This document shows positions 8,372-17,591 of a DNA stretch of 64,000 nt, one piece after another. The translations under genes were made by a program, and so were the position numbers. How positions within the stretch are numbered: the stretch's first letter is position 1; each line of letters starts with the position of its first letter. Location: positions 1 to 64,000 of the forward strand of contig NZ_RWKH01000013.1 of NCBI RefSeq assembly GCF_003984625.1. Direction: 5' to 3'. The notes beneath the pieces are model-generated. The model had not been told where the DNA came from. It worked only from the letters and a program-made list of their open reading frames with translations, and did not search any database. The DNA comes from Variovorax sp. DXTD-1 (lineage in GTDB: Bacteria > Pseudomonadota > Gammaproteobacteria > Burkholderiales > Burkholderiaceae_C).

Positions 8372-9619
8372 TTGAACGTCTCCCCAGCCGCGCCCGACAG
8401 CAGCGCGGACACCGCTGATTCTTCTTCCGCATCGCCGCCCGTCAACTTCTTGCGGGCCGTCCTCGCGCTCGGCGTCGGCGGCTTCGCCATCGGCACCGGC
8501 GAGTTCGTGATCATGGGCCTGCTGCCTGAAGTGGCGAGCGACATCGCCGTCAGCATTCCGCAGGCCGGCCATGTCATCAGCGCCTATGCGCTGGGCGTGG
8601 TCATCGGCGCGCCCGTGCTCGCGGTGCTTGCCGCGGGTTGGCGCCGGCGCGCGCTGCTGATTGCGCTCATGGCCATTTTTGCCGCCGGCAACTTTGCCAG
8701 CGCCATGGCGCCGGGCTACATGTCGCTCAACCTGCTGCGCTTTGCGACCGGCTTGCCGCACGGCACCTACTTCGGCGTTGCCGCTCTGGTGGCGGCCACG
8801 CTCGCGCCACCCGGGCGGCGCGCGCGGGCCGTGGGCCTTGTCATGCTGGGGCTCACCGGCGCCACGCTCGTCGGCGTGCCGATTGCCGCCTGGCTCGGCC
8901 AGCTGTTCGGCTGGCGCGCGGCCTTCGTGTTCGTCGGCGTCATCGCGCTCATCGCCGTGGCGCTGCTGCGCCGCGACATTCCCGATCTTGCGGCGCCAGC
9001 AGGCGCCAGCCCCTGGCGCGAGCTTGGCGCGCTCAAGCGCAAGCAGGTGTGGTTCACGCTCGGCATCGGCGCCATCGGCTTCGGCGGCATGTTCTCGGTG
9101 TTCAGCTACATCAAGCCCACGCTCATCGAAGTGGCCGGCCTGCCGCTGGGCGGCGTGCCCTTCGTGCTTGCGCTGTTCGGCCTGGGCATGGTCACGGGGA
9201 ACCTCGTCGGCTCGCGGCTGGCCGACAAGTCGCTCATGCGCACCATCGGCGGCCTGCTCGTCTATGCGGCGCTGGTGCTCGCGATCTTCACGTTTGCGGC
9301 GCACAACGTGTTCACCGCAGCGTTCAACGTCTTTCTCATCGGCACCACCGTCGCCATCGGCCCGGCGTTGCAGATCCGCCTGATGGACGTGGCCGGCGAT
9401 GCGCAAACGCTTGCCGCCGCGCTCAACCACTCGGCCTTCAACATGGCCAATGCGCTCGGCGCCTGGCTCGGCGGCGTGGCCATTGCGGCGGGCCTGGGCT
9501 GGACCTCGACCGGCTGGGTCGGCGCCTTGCTCGCGCTGGCGGGCATGGGCATCTTCGGCTGGGCGGTGATGAGCGCACGTGCCAGTGCAAGGTCGGGCAG
9601 GCATCTCGAAGCCACCTGA
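8372..9619 (+). CDS. MFS transporter (DHA1, AraJ/YdhP-like)
   Basis: Twelve-helix major facilitator of about 415 residues, probably a drug or sugar exporter. The N-terminus reads FLRAVLALGVGGFAIGTGEFVIMGLLPEVA, with the G..EF.IMGLLP motif typical of the AraJ/YdhP/chloramphenicol-efflux subgroup. A TTG start at 8372 is preferred because AGGAG lies 7 bases before it; another in-frame TTG occurs at 8327 without a ribosome binding site. The substrate cannot be inferred from sequence. It is a single gene with its own leader after urtE. Confidence 0.85.
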   Translation: MNVSPAAPDSSADTADSSSASPPVNFLRAVLALGVGGFAIGTGEFVIMGLLPEVASDIAVSIPQAGHVISAYALGVVIGAPVLAVLAAGWRRRALLIALMAIFAAGNFASAMAPGYMSLNLLRFATGLPHGTYFGVAALVAATLAPPGRRARAVGLVMLGLTGATLVGVPIAAWLGQLFGWRAAFVFVGVIALIAVALLRRDIPDLAAPAGASPWRELGALKRKQVWFTLGIGAIGFGGMFSVFSYIKPTLIEVAGLPLGGVPFVLALFGLGMVTGNLVGSRLADKSLMRTIGGLLVYAALVLAIFTFAAHNVFTAAFNVFLIGTTVAIGPALQIRLMDVAGDAQTLAAALNHSAFNMANALGAWLGGVAIAAGLGWTSTGWVGALLALAGMGIFGWAVMSARASARSGRHLEAT

Positions 9620-9707
9620 AATAGCTGGTGGCTGCAGGGTTGCCCGGCCGTGTCTATGATGGCCGGCGCCTTCCCTACCTCTCTCATCGCTTCGGATCGA
9701 GACCACC

Positions 9708-10718
9708 ATGAGCATTCCCACCACCCGGCTCGGCCGCACGGGCCTGACCGTGTCGCGCCTTGCACTCGGCACCATGACCTTCGGCCTGCAGACCGACGAG
9801 GCCGTGTCGCACCGCATTCTCGATAAGGCCGCGGAAGGCGGCATCAACTTTCTGGATACGGCCGACGTGTACCCGCTTGGCGGCACTGTCGAAACCACCG
9901 GCTGCACCGAAGAAATCATCGGCCGCTGGCTGCAGAAGCAGGGCCCCACGGGCCGCCGCCGCTTCGTGGTGGCCACCAAGGCTGTGGGCAAGGTCGGCCC
10001 CCACAGCTGGGACCAGGGCGCCTCGCGCAAGCACCTGCTCGACGCCATCGATGCCTCGCTCAAGCGGCTGCAGACCGACCACGTCGACCTGTACCAGCTG
10101 CACAGCGACGACCGCGAGACACCGCTCGAAGAGAGCCTGGAGGCGCTCGACGTGATCGTCAAGTCGGGCCGCGCGCGCTACATCGGCGTGTCCAACTTTC
10201 TGGCCTACCGGCTGGCCCGCGCCCTCGGCAAGGCCGAGCTGCACAAGCTCACGCGCTACGTGTCGGTGCAGCCGCGCTACAGCCTGCTGTTCCGCGAAAT
10301 CGAACGCGAGCTGCTGCCGCTGGCAGGCGAAGAGGGCCTGGGCGTGATTCCGTACAACCCGCTGGCCGGCGGCCTGCTCACCGGCAAGTACAAGCCCGGT
10401 GCCAAGCCCGAGGAAAACACGCGCTTCACGCTGGGCACCGCGGGCGGCATGTACCAGGACCGCTACTGGAACGAGCGCAGCTTCAACACGGTGACGCAGC
10501 TGCACAAGCTCGCCGAAGAAGCCGGTGTGCCGCTGGCCACGCTGGCGGTCGCGTGGGTCATGGCCAATCCGCTCATCACCGCGCCGCTGCTCGGCGCCAG
10601 CCGGCCCGAACAGCTCGACGCGACGCTGGCCGCCGCGGAATACAAGCTCGACCCGGCACTGAAGCAGAAGCTCGACGAGCTCACGGCCGAATACCGCAAG
10701 GGCGACGCGCCCCGCTAG
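9708..10718 (+). CDS. Aldo/keto reductase
   Basis: NADPH-dependent aldo/keto reductase with a TIM-barrel fold, 336 residues. The catalytic tetrad is present: Asp50 and Tyr55 (FLDTADVYPLG), Lys91 (VATKAVGK) and His132 (LYQLHSDD). The substrate is not predictable; this subgroup acts on diverse aldehydes and ketones. The start ATG follows a purine-rich stretch. It lies 37 bp upstream of the DedA-rhodanese gene and may be cotranscribed with it. Confidence 0.92.
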   Translation: MSIPTTRLGRTGLTVSRLALGTMTFGLQTDEAVSHRILDKAAEGGINFLDTADVYPLGGTVETTGCTEEIIGRWLQKQGPTGRRRFVVATKAVGKVGPHSWDQGASRKHLLDAIDASLKRLQTDHVDLYQLHSDDRETPLEESLEALDVIVKSGRARYIGVSNFLAYRLARALGKAELHKLTRYVSVQPRYSLLFREIERELLPLAGEEGLGVIPYNPLAGGLLTGKYKPGAKPEENTRFTLGTAGGMYQDRYWNERSFNTVTQLHKLAEEAGVPLATLAVAWVMANPLITAPLLGASRPEQLDATLAAAEYKLDPALKQKLDELTAEYRKGDAPR

Positions 10719-10755
10719 GCCCTGAACGAGTGAACCCCCACCTCGCGCTGCCGCC

Positions 10756-11694
10756 ATGGCACAGCTGATGTCGCTGCTGGTGCAGAACGCGATCGCGATC
10801 GTCTTCGCGGCGAGCTTTGCCGCGCGCCTCGGCTTGCCGGTGCCCGCCGCTGCCGTGCTGGTGGTTTCGGGTGCGCTGCTGGCGGCCGGCAATGTCTCGG
10901 TGGTGGGCGTGGTGCTGGCTGCGGTGCTGGCCAACCTGCTGGGCGACGGCGCGTGGTTCTATGCCGGGCGGCGTTTTGGCTACCGCTTCATGCGCCTTCT
11001 GTGCCGCATCTCGCTGTCGCCCGACTCATGCGTGCGGCGCGGCGAATCGCTCATCGGCCGATGGGGCGGCCTCTCGCTGTTGGCCGCCAAGTTCGTGCCC
11101 GGCGTCTCGGTGGTGGCACCGCCGATGGCCGGCGCGCTGGGCATGTCGGTGTGGCGCTTCATCGGGTTCGACATTGGTGCCGCGCTCATCTGGACCGGCG
11201 TTTTCCTGGGGCTCGGCTGGGCTTTTCGCGAGCAGATCCAGGAGGTCCTGGCCATGCTCGCGCAAGCCGGCGGCATTGCAACGCTGGCGCTGGTCGTGGT
11301 GCTGGCCGTGATGGTGGTGGTGCGCTGCTGGCGCCGCCGCGCATTCATGCGGCTCACCGGCATGCCGCGCATTACCGTGGAAGAGTTGCACGACTTGCTG
11401 GCCGGCGAGGCACCGCCGCTGATCATCGACGTGCGCGGCGAGGCCGGCCTGCAGGTCGACCCGCGCCGCATTCCGGGTGCGCTGTCGTACACGCTCAAGG
11501 CGCTGCAGCAGCGGCATGGAGAGCTGCCGCTTGTCGGCGGGCGCGACGTGGTGCTTTACTGCAATTGCCCCAACGAGGTGTCGGCCGCCCAGGCCGCGCG
11601 CTTGCTGCTGGCCCGCGGCGCGCGCCGTGCGCTGCCGCTCACCGGTGGGCTCGACGCATGGGTGGCATCGGGCCGGCCCACCAGCCTGCATTGA
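10756..11694 (+). CDS. DedA/VTT membrane protein fused to a rhodanese domain
   Basis: Fusion protein of 312 residues. Residues 1 to about 195 form a DedA-family (VTT/SNARE-associated) membrane domain, with the motif GDGAWFYAGRRFGYRF and the conserved FVPGVSVVAPPMAGALGM loop. After a basic linker (RCWRRR), residues about 215-310 form a rhodanese domain with LIIDVRGEAG and an active-site loop CNCPNEVSAA containing the likely persulfide Cys. DedA proteins are linked to lipid carrier recycling and membrane potential, rhodaneses to sulfur transfer. The combination places a sulfur-transfer or redox-sensing domain on the cytoplasmic side of the membrane. Function is inferred only. Confidence 0.88.
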   Translation: MAQLMSLLVQNAIAIVFAASFAARLGLPVPAAAVLVVSGALLAAGNVSVVGVVLAAVLANLLGDGAWFYAGRRFGYRFMRLLCRISLSPDSCVRRGESLIGRWGGLSLLAAKFVPGVSVVAPPMAGALGMSVWRFIGFDIGAALIWTGVFLGLGWAFREQIQEVLAMLAQAGGIATLALVVVLAVMVVVRCWRRRAFMRLTGMPRITVEELHDLLAGEAPPLIIDVRGEAGLQVDPRRIPGALSYTLKALQQRHGELPLVGGRDVVLYCNCPNEVSAAQAARLLLARGARRALPLTGGLDAWVASGRPTSLH

Positions 11695-11754
11695 TCAGTC
11701 CGGCCGCGCCTTAGGGCAGGACCGACCTCGCCCCGGTGGTAGTCTTGCCCTCCG

Positions 11755-13119
11755 ATGAACCTCCGCACCAAGATCGTCGCGCTGGCCGTTGCACCGCTGC
11801 TCATCGCGCTGGTGCTGGTTGCGCTGGCGGTGCGCCACCAGGAGCATGACCTGGCGCGGCGCGAGCGTGCGCTCATCGAGAAAAGCTACATGGACCAGCG
11901 GCGCAGCGAACTGCGCAGCTACGTCGACCTGGCCGTGAGCATCGTGCGGCCGCTGTACGACGCGGGCCTGGACGACGAAGAAACCCGCAACGAAGCGCTG
12001 CGCCGCCTCGCCGCGCTCGACTACGGCGACGACGGCTACTTCTTCGTCTACGACATGCAGGGCCGCTCCCTCATGCATTCGCGCCAGCCCGACCTCGTGG
12101 GCAAGAACCTCTGGGACCTGCGCGACTCCCGCGGCCGCTTCACCATACAAGACCTGATTGCGGGCGCACGCACGGGCGGCGGCTATGTCGAATACGAATG
12201 GCGCAAACCCTCCAGCGAGCAGATGGCGCCCAAGCTCGGCTACGTCACCGCGCTGCCGCGCTGGAACTGGATGGTCGGCACCGGCCTGTACCTCGACGAC
12301 ATCGAAACCACCATGCAGGCGCTCGACCGGCAGATGAGCGCCAATGTCACCACCACGCTGCTCTGGATTGCCGGTATTGCCGCGCTGTGCCTGGGCGTGG
12401 TGAGCGCCACCGGCCTGCTGCTCAACCTCAGCGAACACCGCGTGGCCGAGGCAAAGCTGCGGTTGCTCGCACGGCGCGTGGTTCAGTCGCAGGAAGAAGA
12501 GCGCGGCCATCTGGCGCGCGAACTGCACGATGGCACCAGCCAGACGCTGGTGTCCGCCAAGCTGCTCATCGAATCCGCCGTGGACGCGCTCGACCGTGAA
12601 AGCCACACCGCACCGCCCGCACTGACCAAGGCGCTGCAAAGGCTCAATGATTCGCTGCTCGAAGTGCGCCGCATTTCGCACCGCCTGCGCCCGGCGCTGC
12701 TCGACACCCTTGGCCTGCCGGCCGCGCTGCAACGCCTGGGCGACGAGTTTGCGGAAGAGGGCGCCATCGATGCGTCCATCATGATCGAAGGCGAGGCCTT
12801 CGAACTCTCGCAAGAAGCCAAGACCGCGCTCTTTCGCGTCACGCAAGAGGCGCTGACCAACGTGCGCAAACATGCAAAGGCGAACCGCGTGCACATTGCC
12901 CTCGGCTTCTCGGACGAAGACGGCGTGCGGCTCGAAATTGGCGACGACGGCGAGGGCTTCGATGTGGACGCCATGCAGCTCGACCCGCGCCGCGGCATCG
13001 GCCTGCGCAACATGCGCGAGCGCATGGAGTCGATCGGCGGGCGCCTCAGCGTGCGGTCCGGCGAAGGCGGAACGACCATCGTGGCCGAAGTGCCGAGCCA
13101 GAGCGCCAAGCCTGAATAG
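11755..13119 (+). CDS. Cache-domain sensor histidine kinase (NarL/HisKA_3 type)
   Basis: Membrane sensor of 454 residues. The first helix is at about 7-26, followed by a periplasmic single Cache domain (residues 30-195, including DDGYFFVYDMQGRSLMH and WNWMVGTGLYLDDI), a second helix near 200-224, a HisKA_3 domain with phospho-acceptor His258 (ARELHDGTSQ), and a HATPase domain with LTNVRKHAKA, GDDGEGFD and GIGLRNMRERM. Cache domains of this type often bind small organic acids or amines. The response regulator starts 12 bp downstream and is its obvious partner. Confidence 0.92.
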   Translation: MNLRTKIVALAVAPLLIALVLVALAVRHQEHDLARRERALIEKSYMDQRRSELRSYVDLAVSIVRPLYDAGLDDEETRNEALRRLAALDYGDDGYFFVYDMQGRSLMHSRQPDLVGKNLWDLRDSRGRFTIQDLIAGARTGGGYVEYEWRKPSSEQMAPKLGYVTALPRWNWMVGTGLYLDDIETTMQALDRQMSANVTTTLLWIAGIAALCLGVVSATGLLLNLSEHRVAEAKLRLLARRVVQSQEEERGHLARELHDGTSQTLVSAKLLIESAVDALDRESHTAPPALTKALQRLNDSLLEVRRISHRLRPALLDTLGLPAALQRLGDEFAEEGAIDASIMIEGEAFELSQEAKTALFRVTQEALTNVRKHAKANRVHIALGFSDEDGVRLEIGDDGEGFDVDAMQLDPRRGIGLRNMRERMESIGGRLSVRSGEGGTTIVAEVPSQSAKPE

Positions 13120-13131
13120 CCGGATCACGCG

Positions 13132-13773
13132 ATGAAAGACGCCGCCCGAAGCATCCGCCTCTTTCTGGTCGACGATCACCCGCTGGTGCGCGACGGCCTG
13201 CGCGCGCGGCTCGGCTCCATGCCAAACCTCGAGATCGTCGGCGAGGCGGGCAGCGCAGCCGAGGCGCTTGCGCTTGTCGAAGAACTGCGCCCCGACCTGC
13301 TGCTGATGGATGTCGGCATGAAAGACATGAACGGCATCGACCTGGCCGCGCTCGTGCTGCAACGCCAGCCCGCGCCGCACGTGGTGATGCTCAGCATGTA
13401 CGACAACCCCGAGTACGTGCAGAAGGCCTTGCAGGTGGGCGCGCGCGGCTACGTGCTGAAAGACGCGCCCGCCGCCGAGATCGTCGCCGCCATAGAGGCC
13501 GTGTCGGCCGGCGGCACCTTCCTGAGCCCGGCCGTTTCAAAAAAGCTGTTCCGCAACCAGGCGCCCAAGCCGCTGCTCACGCCGCGCGAGAGCGAAATAC
13601 TTACGGCGCTGGGCAGGGGTGAATCGAGCAAGCAGATTGCGCGCGACCTCGGGCTCAGCGTTCGCACCGTGGAGGCGCACCGGCAGAGCATCAAGAGGCG
13701 GCTGGGCATCGAAGGCCAGGCGGAGTTGATCAAGTATGCGGTGGAGCATGCGCGGGAGTTCGGGGGCGGGTGA
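13132..13773 (+). CDS. NarL/FixJ-family response regulator
   Basis: Two-domain transcription factor of 213 residues. The receiver domain has the acidic pair Asp14-Asp15 (FLVDDH), phospho-acceptor Asp60 (LLLMDVGM) and Lys110 (YVLKDAP). The C-terminal LuxR-type helix-turn-helix reads LTPRESEILTALGRGESSKQ and continues with SVRTVEAHRQSIKRRLG. It pairs with the kinase just upstream. Its targets are unknown; neither neighbour hints at a specific regulon. It ends 14 bp before the convergent polB stop. Confidence 0.93.
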   Translation: MKDAARSIRLFLVDDHPLVRDGLRARLGSMPNLEIVGEAGSAAEALALVEELRPDLLLMDVGMKDMNGIDLAALVLQRQPAPHVVMLSMYDNPEYVQKALQVGARGYVLKDAPAAEIVAAIEAVSAGGTFLSPAVSKKLFRNQAPKPLLTPRESEILTALGRGESSKQIARDLGLSVRTVEAHRQSIKRRLGIEGQAELIKYAVEHAREFGGG

Positions 13774-13787
13774 GCCGCTGGGATCGG

Positions 13788-16172
13788 CTAGAAAAGCCCG
13801 CGCTGAGAAGTCGTCAAAGCCAGGAAGCTCTCTCCGATGGGCTGGAGAATGGCGTCGGCAATCGGCTGGAGCTGCCTGGTCAGATAGTGTTCGTAGTCGA
13901 TGTGCGAATGGCGGGTTTCCAGCGGCTCCGGCCCGTTCCTGGTCATGACGTACTGAATCCAGCCGCCTTTCTGGTATTGCTTGGGCCGGCCGATCCGGCC
14001 ATTGTGTTCGTCGGCGATGCGGGCGGCCCGCACCTGCGGCGGCACGTTGACCAGATAGGCGTCGAGCCGATGGCGCAGGCGCTTGCGGTAGATGAGCAGG
14101 TCGTCCTTGGCTCCGGCCAGTGTCGAGCTCGCATAGTCGGTCACGAATTCCCTGTAGGGCTCGCCCTGAAAAATGCGTGAAAGCAGGCCCTCCTGGAACT
14201 GCCGCGCCAACGGGGTCCAGTCGCTGCGCGCCATCTCCAGGCCGCGGTACACCATCTCTTCCCTGCCCGCGGCATCGACACTGAGACCCGCGTAGCGCTT
14301 CTTGCTGCCGACCTCCGAGCCGCGAATGGTGGGCATGAAGAACTTCTTGTAGTGCGTGTCCACCTCGATCTCGAGAAAGCTCTCCAGGCCCTGCTCGTCG
14401 CGCAGGGTATGCGTCCACCAGCTGTTGATGTCGGCCGCCAGGCTTGCCGCGACGGCGTGCGCCTCCTCGTTGGTATGGGTGCGCTTGAGCCAGATGAAGA
14501 TGGAGTCGGTGTCGCCATAGATGGCCTCATAGCCCCGCTTCTCCACGAACTCGCGCGTGAGCTTCATCATCTCGTGCCCGCGCAGGGTGACGGCGGACAC
14601 CAGCTCGGGGTTGAAGAAGCGGCACTCGGCCGCGCCCAGCACGCCGGCGAAGGAGTTCATGAGCAGCTTCAGCGCTTGCGACAGCGGCTCGTTCCTGGCT
14701 CGCTTGGCTTCGTCCCGGGCGTGCCAGAGCGTGGTCACGATGGCGGGCAGGCAGTGCCTGTCACGCGAAAAGACGGTACCCTTCGGGCCCCTGACGCACA
14801 TGGCCGGGTCGCTGGCGTTCGAGCCCTCGACGAGGCCCACCGGATCGACCAGGAAGGTCCGGATGATGGAGGGATAGAGGCTCTTGTAGTCCAGCACCAC
14901 GACGGAGTCGTAGAAGCCCGGCTTCGAGTCCATCACGTACCCGCCCGGATAGGCCTTGCTCGCAATTTCGCCCACATTCGGCGCCACGTAGCCCAGGCGG
15001 TGCATCCGCGGCATGTAGTGGTGGCTGAACGCGGCAATGGAGCCGCCGAAGTGATCGGCCTGCAGGCCGGTGGTCTGGGCCCGCTCCATGACGAATTGCA
15101 GCAGCTTGGCCTTGTCGAAGATCCGCAGGACCAGTTCGCAATCGCGGATGTTGTAGAGCGCGAGCGCGGGTTTGTCTTCCTGGTACCGCCGCTCGATCTC
15201 CGCCATCTTGTCGTATTCATCGCCGATGGCTTTGCCTTCACCGAGCATTGCTTGCGAGACGGTCTCCAGGCTGAAGGACGGAAAGCTCCATACCGCGGCC
15301 TTGAGCGCGTCGATGCCGTCGATGATGACCCGGCCCGGCGTAGGCGCGAACAGGTAGCCCTGCTTGCCCGGATGGGTCCGCCATTCGATCGGGCGGCCCT
15401 CCCGCCCCAGCAGGAGCTGCACGCCGCAGTCGTTGGCCGTCTTCTGCAGCACGCGCAGGTCGAACTGGATGACGTTCCAGCCGATGATGACGTCAGGGTC
15501 ATTCCGCTCGAACCAGTCGTTGAGCTTTTCGATCATGGCCTTGCGGGAAGCGCAATAGATCAGCGAGAAGGCCGTGGGCTCGGTCGATTCGGCCGAAAGC
15601 TCTGGCGGCGGCTCGCCCAGCATGAAGACGGCGCGCTCCGGTGTGCCGTCCAGCGCAATGGAATAGAGCGCTTCGTTCTGGCTCGTCTCGATGTCCAGCG
15701 ACACCACTGTCAGCACGGGACGGTACTCGGGCGCGGGCTTCAGTTTGCAGTCGACGATGGTGACGCTCTCTGCCCGCCCGCCTTCCACCCGCACGCCGGC
15801 GGTGATGAAGCGTTCCATCAGGTAGCGGTCGTGCGGGCGCACGTCGGCCTCGAGCAAGGAAATGCCCTGGGCCTGCAGGGCGCGGGCCAAACGGCCGAGC
15901 TGGCGGAAGTGCTTCGCATACACACCGAGGACAGGTTCCTGATGGAACGTCTTCAATTCAAGCTCACGCAACTGCACGTCCGGCATGGCCGTGAGGTGGG
16001 CTTCCACCGCAGCCCGATGCCGGTTGGCGACGAACGCGACGCTGCGGCGCGAGGTCAGCAACACTTTCCTCGGTCCCGCATCGGTTGCCAGCCAGTACTC
16101 GATCTCTGTACCGGCGGGCGCGTCACGCCAGTGGCGGGTGAGGATGAAGCCCTTGAGTTCGGTGGATGTCAC
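13788..16172 (-). CDS. polB: DNA polymerase II (family B), altered motif B
   Basis: Family B DNA polymerase II, 794 residues, collinear with the E. coli enzyme along its length. The 3'-5' exonuclease motifs are intact: DIETS at 160-164, GWNVIQFDL at 231-239 and YNIRDCELV near 340. Polymerase motif A DYKSLYPSII (428-437) and motif C YGDTDS (552-557) are intact. Motif B reads KLLMNSFAG (502-510), with Ala509 where E. coli and most family B enzymes have Tyr. The GTG start at 16172 is chosen because the next residues line up with the E. coli N-terminus (GFILTRHWRD); an open frame reaches 16271. No LexA box was seen upstream. Confidence 0.93.
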   Translation of the reverse strand: MTSTELKGFILTRHWRDAPAGTEIEYWLATDAGPRKVLLTSRRSVAFVANRHRAAVEAHLTAMPDVQLRELELKTFHQEPVLGVYAKHFRQLGRLARALQAQGISLLEADVRPHDRYLMERFITAGVRVEGGRAESVTIVDCKLKPAPEYRPVLTVVSLDIETSQNEALYSIALDGTPERAVFMLGEPPPELSAESTEPTAFSLIYCASRKAMIEKLNDWFERNDPDVIIGWNVIQFDLRVLQKTANDCGVQLLLGREGRPIEWRTHPGKQGYLFAPTPGRVIIDGIDALKAAVWSFPSFSLETVSQAMLGEGKAIGDEYDKMAEIERRYQEDKPALALYNIRDCELVLRIFDKAKLLQFVMERAQTTGLQADHFGGSIAAFSHHYMPRMHRLGYVAPNVGEIASKAYPGGYVMDSKPGFYDSVVVLDYKSLYPSIIRTFLVDPVGLVEGSNASDPAMCVRGPKGTVFSRDRHCLPAIVTTLWHARDEAKRARNEPLSQALKLLMNSFAGVLGAAECRFFNPELVSAVTLRGHEMMKLTREFVEKRGYEAIYGDTDSIFIWLKRTHTNEEAHAVAASLAADINSWWTHTLRDEQGLESFLEIEVDTHYKKFFMPTIRGSEVGSKKRYAGLSVDAAGREEMVYRGLEMARSDWTPLARQFQEGLLSRIFQGEPYREFVTDYASSTLAGAKDDLLIYRKRLRHRLDAYLVNVPPQVRAARIADEHNGRIGRPKQYQKGGWIQYVMTRNGPEPLETRHSHIDYEHYLTRQLQPIADAILQPIGESFLALTTSQRGLF

Positions 16173-16313
16173 GGGAGTCTGGATAACCGGAGAAAACAGG
16201 GGAGAGCGGAAGATTGGACTTGTGGCACAGGAGATTTTCGCCCGGCACCGTCCGAAAGCGGTCGCTCGCAAGAGCGCTTCCGCCCATGCGCTCGATCGGT
16301 CACGGGACGATGG

Positions 16314-16544
16314 CTATGCGTCCTGGCTGGGCACAATCTCAAAGACATCGCCGTTCGTGGGCGTCGCAGACTCGTGGTAAATGTCGTAGAGATACTGCGC
16401 CAGCTCGGCGTGAGGCACATCGGACGGAATCGCGAGTCCTGCCGGGCGACGCTTGCCGTCGTCTCCTGCGAGGTGAGCGGCCCATGCGTCACCGACTCGC
16501 TCGATGGCAATGATTCGCCCGAAAACGTTGAAGCGGTATCGCAT
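16314..16544 (-). CDS. Small conserved protein (resembles DUF7661)
   Basis: A 76-residue soluble protein starting MRYRFNVFGRIIAIERVGDAW and ending in a conserved-looking stretch ELAQYLYDIYHESATP. It resembles small proteins of unknown function that I associate with DUF7661, from memory. There are no membrane segments or catalytic motifs. The ATG at 16544 gives the typical N-terminus; the frame could be extended to 16595 by 17 codons. It lies between lysR and polB on the same strand, 141 bp upstream of polB. Function unknown. Confidence 0.65.
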   Translation of the reverse strand: MRYRFNVFGRIIAIERVGDAWAAHLAGDDGKRRPAGLAIPSDVPHAELAQYLYDIYHESATPTNGDVFEIVPSQDA

Positions 16545-16591
16545 GGAGCATCCATTCTCAAAAATCTCGGTCAACGACTGCCACTGGCTGC

Positions 16592-17488
16592 TCACCTGAT
16601 CGAAGCACTCCAGAATTCATTCGCCGCCTTCCCCAGGAGCTCGCTGTCTCGATAGAGCCTGATCTCCAGCGGAACGGCCCACTCGCTGCTCGCTGCGGCG
16701 ACAAGGCGCCCTTGGCCGATGTCTTCTTCCACAAGGGTCTGCGGCAGCCATGCGATACCCCTGCCGTCCAGCGCCATCGTCCGGAGCACCGAGGCCAAGT
16801 GGGCCGTGAAAACGACTTGGACATCGAGCGACTCCAGCCGCGGGCTCACCAAGGCGCGCATGATGCGCCCCAGCCCCGATTCCTCGCTGTACAAGAGCAC
16901 CGGCACGGCCGACGCGCCCTTGCGCGCAAGTTGATGCAGCGGCTTGCCGGAGCCATCGGGTGCGGACACTGCAATCAGCATGTCCCCACCGATCCGGGCT
17001 GATTGGTATGTGTCTACATCGAGCGCGCCATGCGCATCAGGATGTGCATGGCTCAGGACGAACTGAACCTTGCTTTGCAGCATCAAAGATTCACAGCGCT
17101 GAAGCACGTCGGACATGAGCTGCACCGGCCCAAGCGTGATGCTTGACTCGAGGCTGCGAATCCATCGCGGCAGGAAGGTCATGGAAAGCGCATGCGTGCA
17201 CGCAATGCGCAGGGTGACCGAACTCGCCTCCGCAACCTTCCTCGCGTCGCCCGGCACGCGGGCCACCCTTGCGGTCAATTCCTGCGCCACGCCGGCAAAC
17301 CATTCGCCAACTTCGGTGAGCGTGGCGGGCTGCGTGCTGCGGTCGAACAGGTCGGCGCCGATCCACTCTTCCAGCGCGCGAATGCGGCGGCTGAATGCGG
17401 GCTGGGAGCTATGGCGTTCATCGGCCGCACGCGAGAAGTTGCCTGTTGCCGCCAACGCTAGGAAGTCGTCAAGCCAGATCAGGTTCAT
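16592..17488 (-). CDS. LysR-family regulator, likely of the tartrate operon
   Basis: Transcription factor of 298 residues. The N-terminal helix-turn-helix reads IWLDDFLALAATGNFSRAAD and then SSQPAFSRRIRALEEWIGADLFDRS, as in classical LysR proteins, and the effector-binding domain follows from about residue 90. The ATG at 17488 is chosen because it gives the standard LysR N-terminus; an open frame extends upstream to 17647 but overlaps the divergent promoter and start of tarD. The 103-bp gap to the divergent D-tartrate dehydratase gene makes that operon its probable target, with tartrate or a derivative as possible inducer (inference). Confidence 0.9.
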   Translation of the reverse strand: MNLIWLDDFLALAATGNFSRAADERHSSQPAFSRRIRALEEWIGADLFDRSTQPATLTEVGEWFAGVAQELTARVARVPGDARKVAEASSVTLRIACTHALSMTFLPRWIRSLESSITLGPVQLMSDVLQRCESLMLQSKVQFVLSHAHPDAHGALDVDTYQSARIGGDMLIAVSAPDGSGKPLHQLARKGASAVPVLLYSEESGLGRIMRALVSPRLESLDVQVVFTAHLASVLRTMALDGRGIAWLPQTLVEEDIGQGRLVAAASSEWAVPLEIRLYRDSELLGKAANEFWSASIR

Positions 17489-17591
17489 GTCCGGTTCGTC
17501 CAGCGCATAGAAGTTGAGAAATTGAACATTGGCCGAAAAAGACGGCCCGGCCGACCATTCAGTCTCCCACTCACCCGTTCTGGAGACAACC

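Noticed and set aside
16173..16200. Possible LexA box upstream of polB
   Set aside because: CTG and CAG half-sites occur but are separated by 15 bases, not the CTGT-N8-ACAG arrangement.
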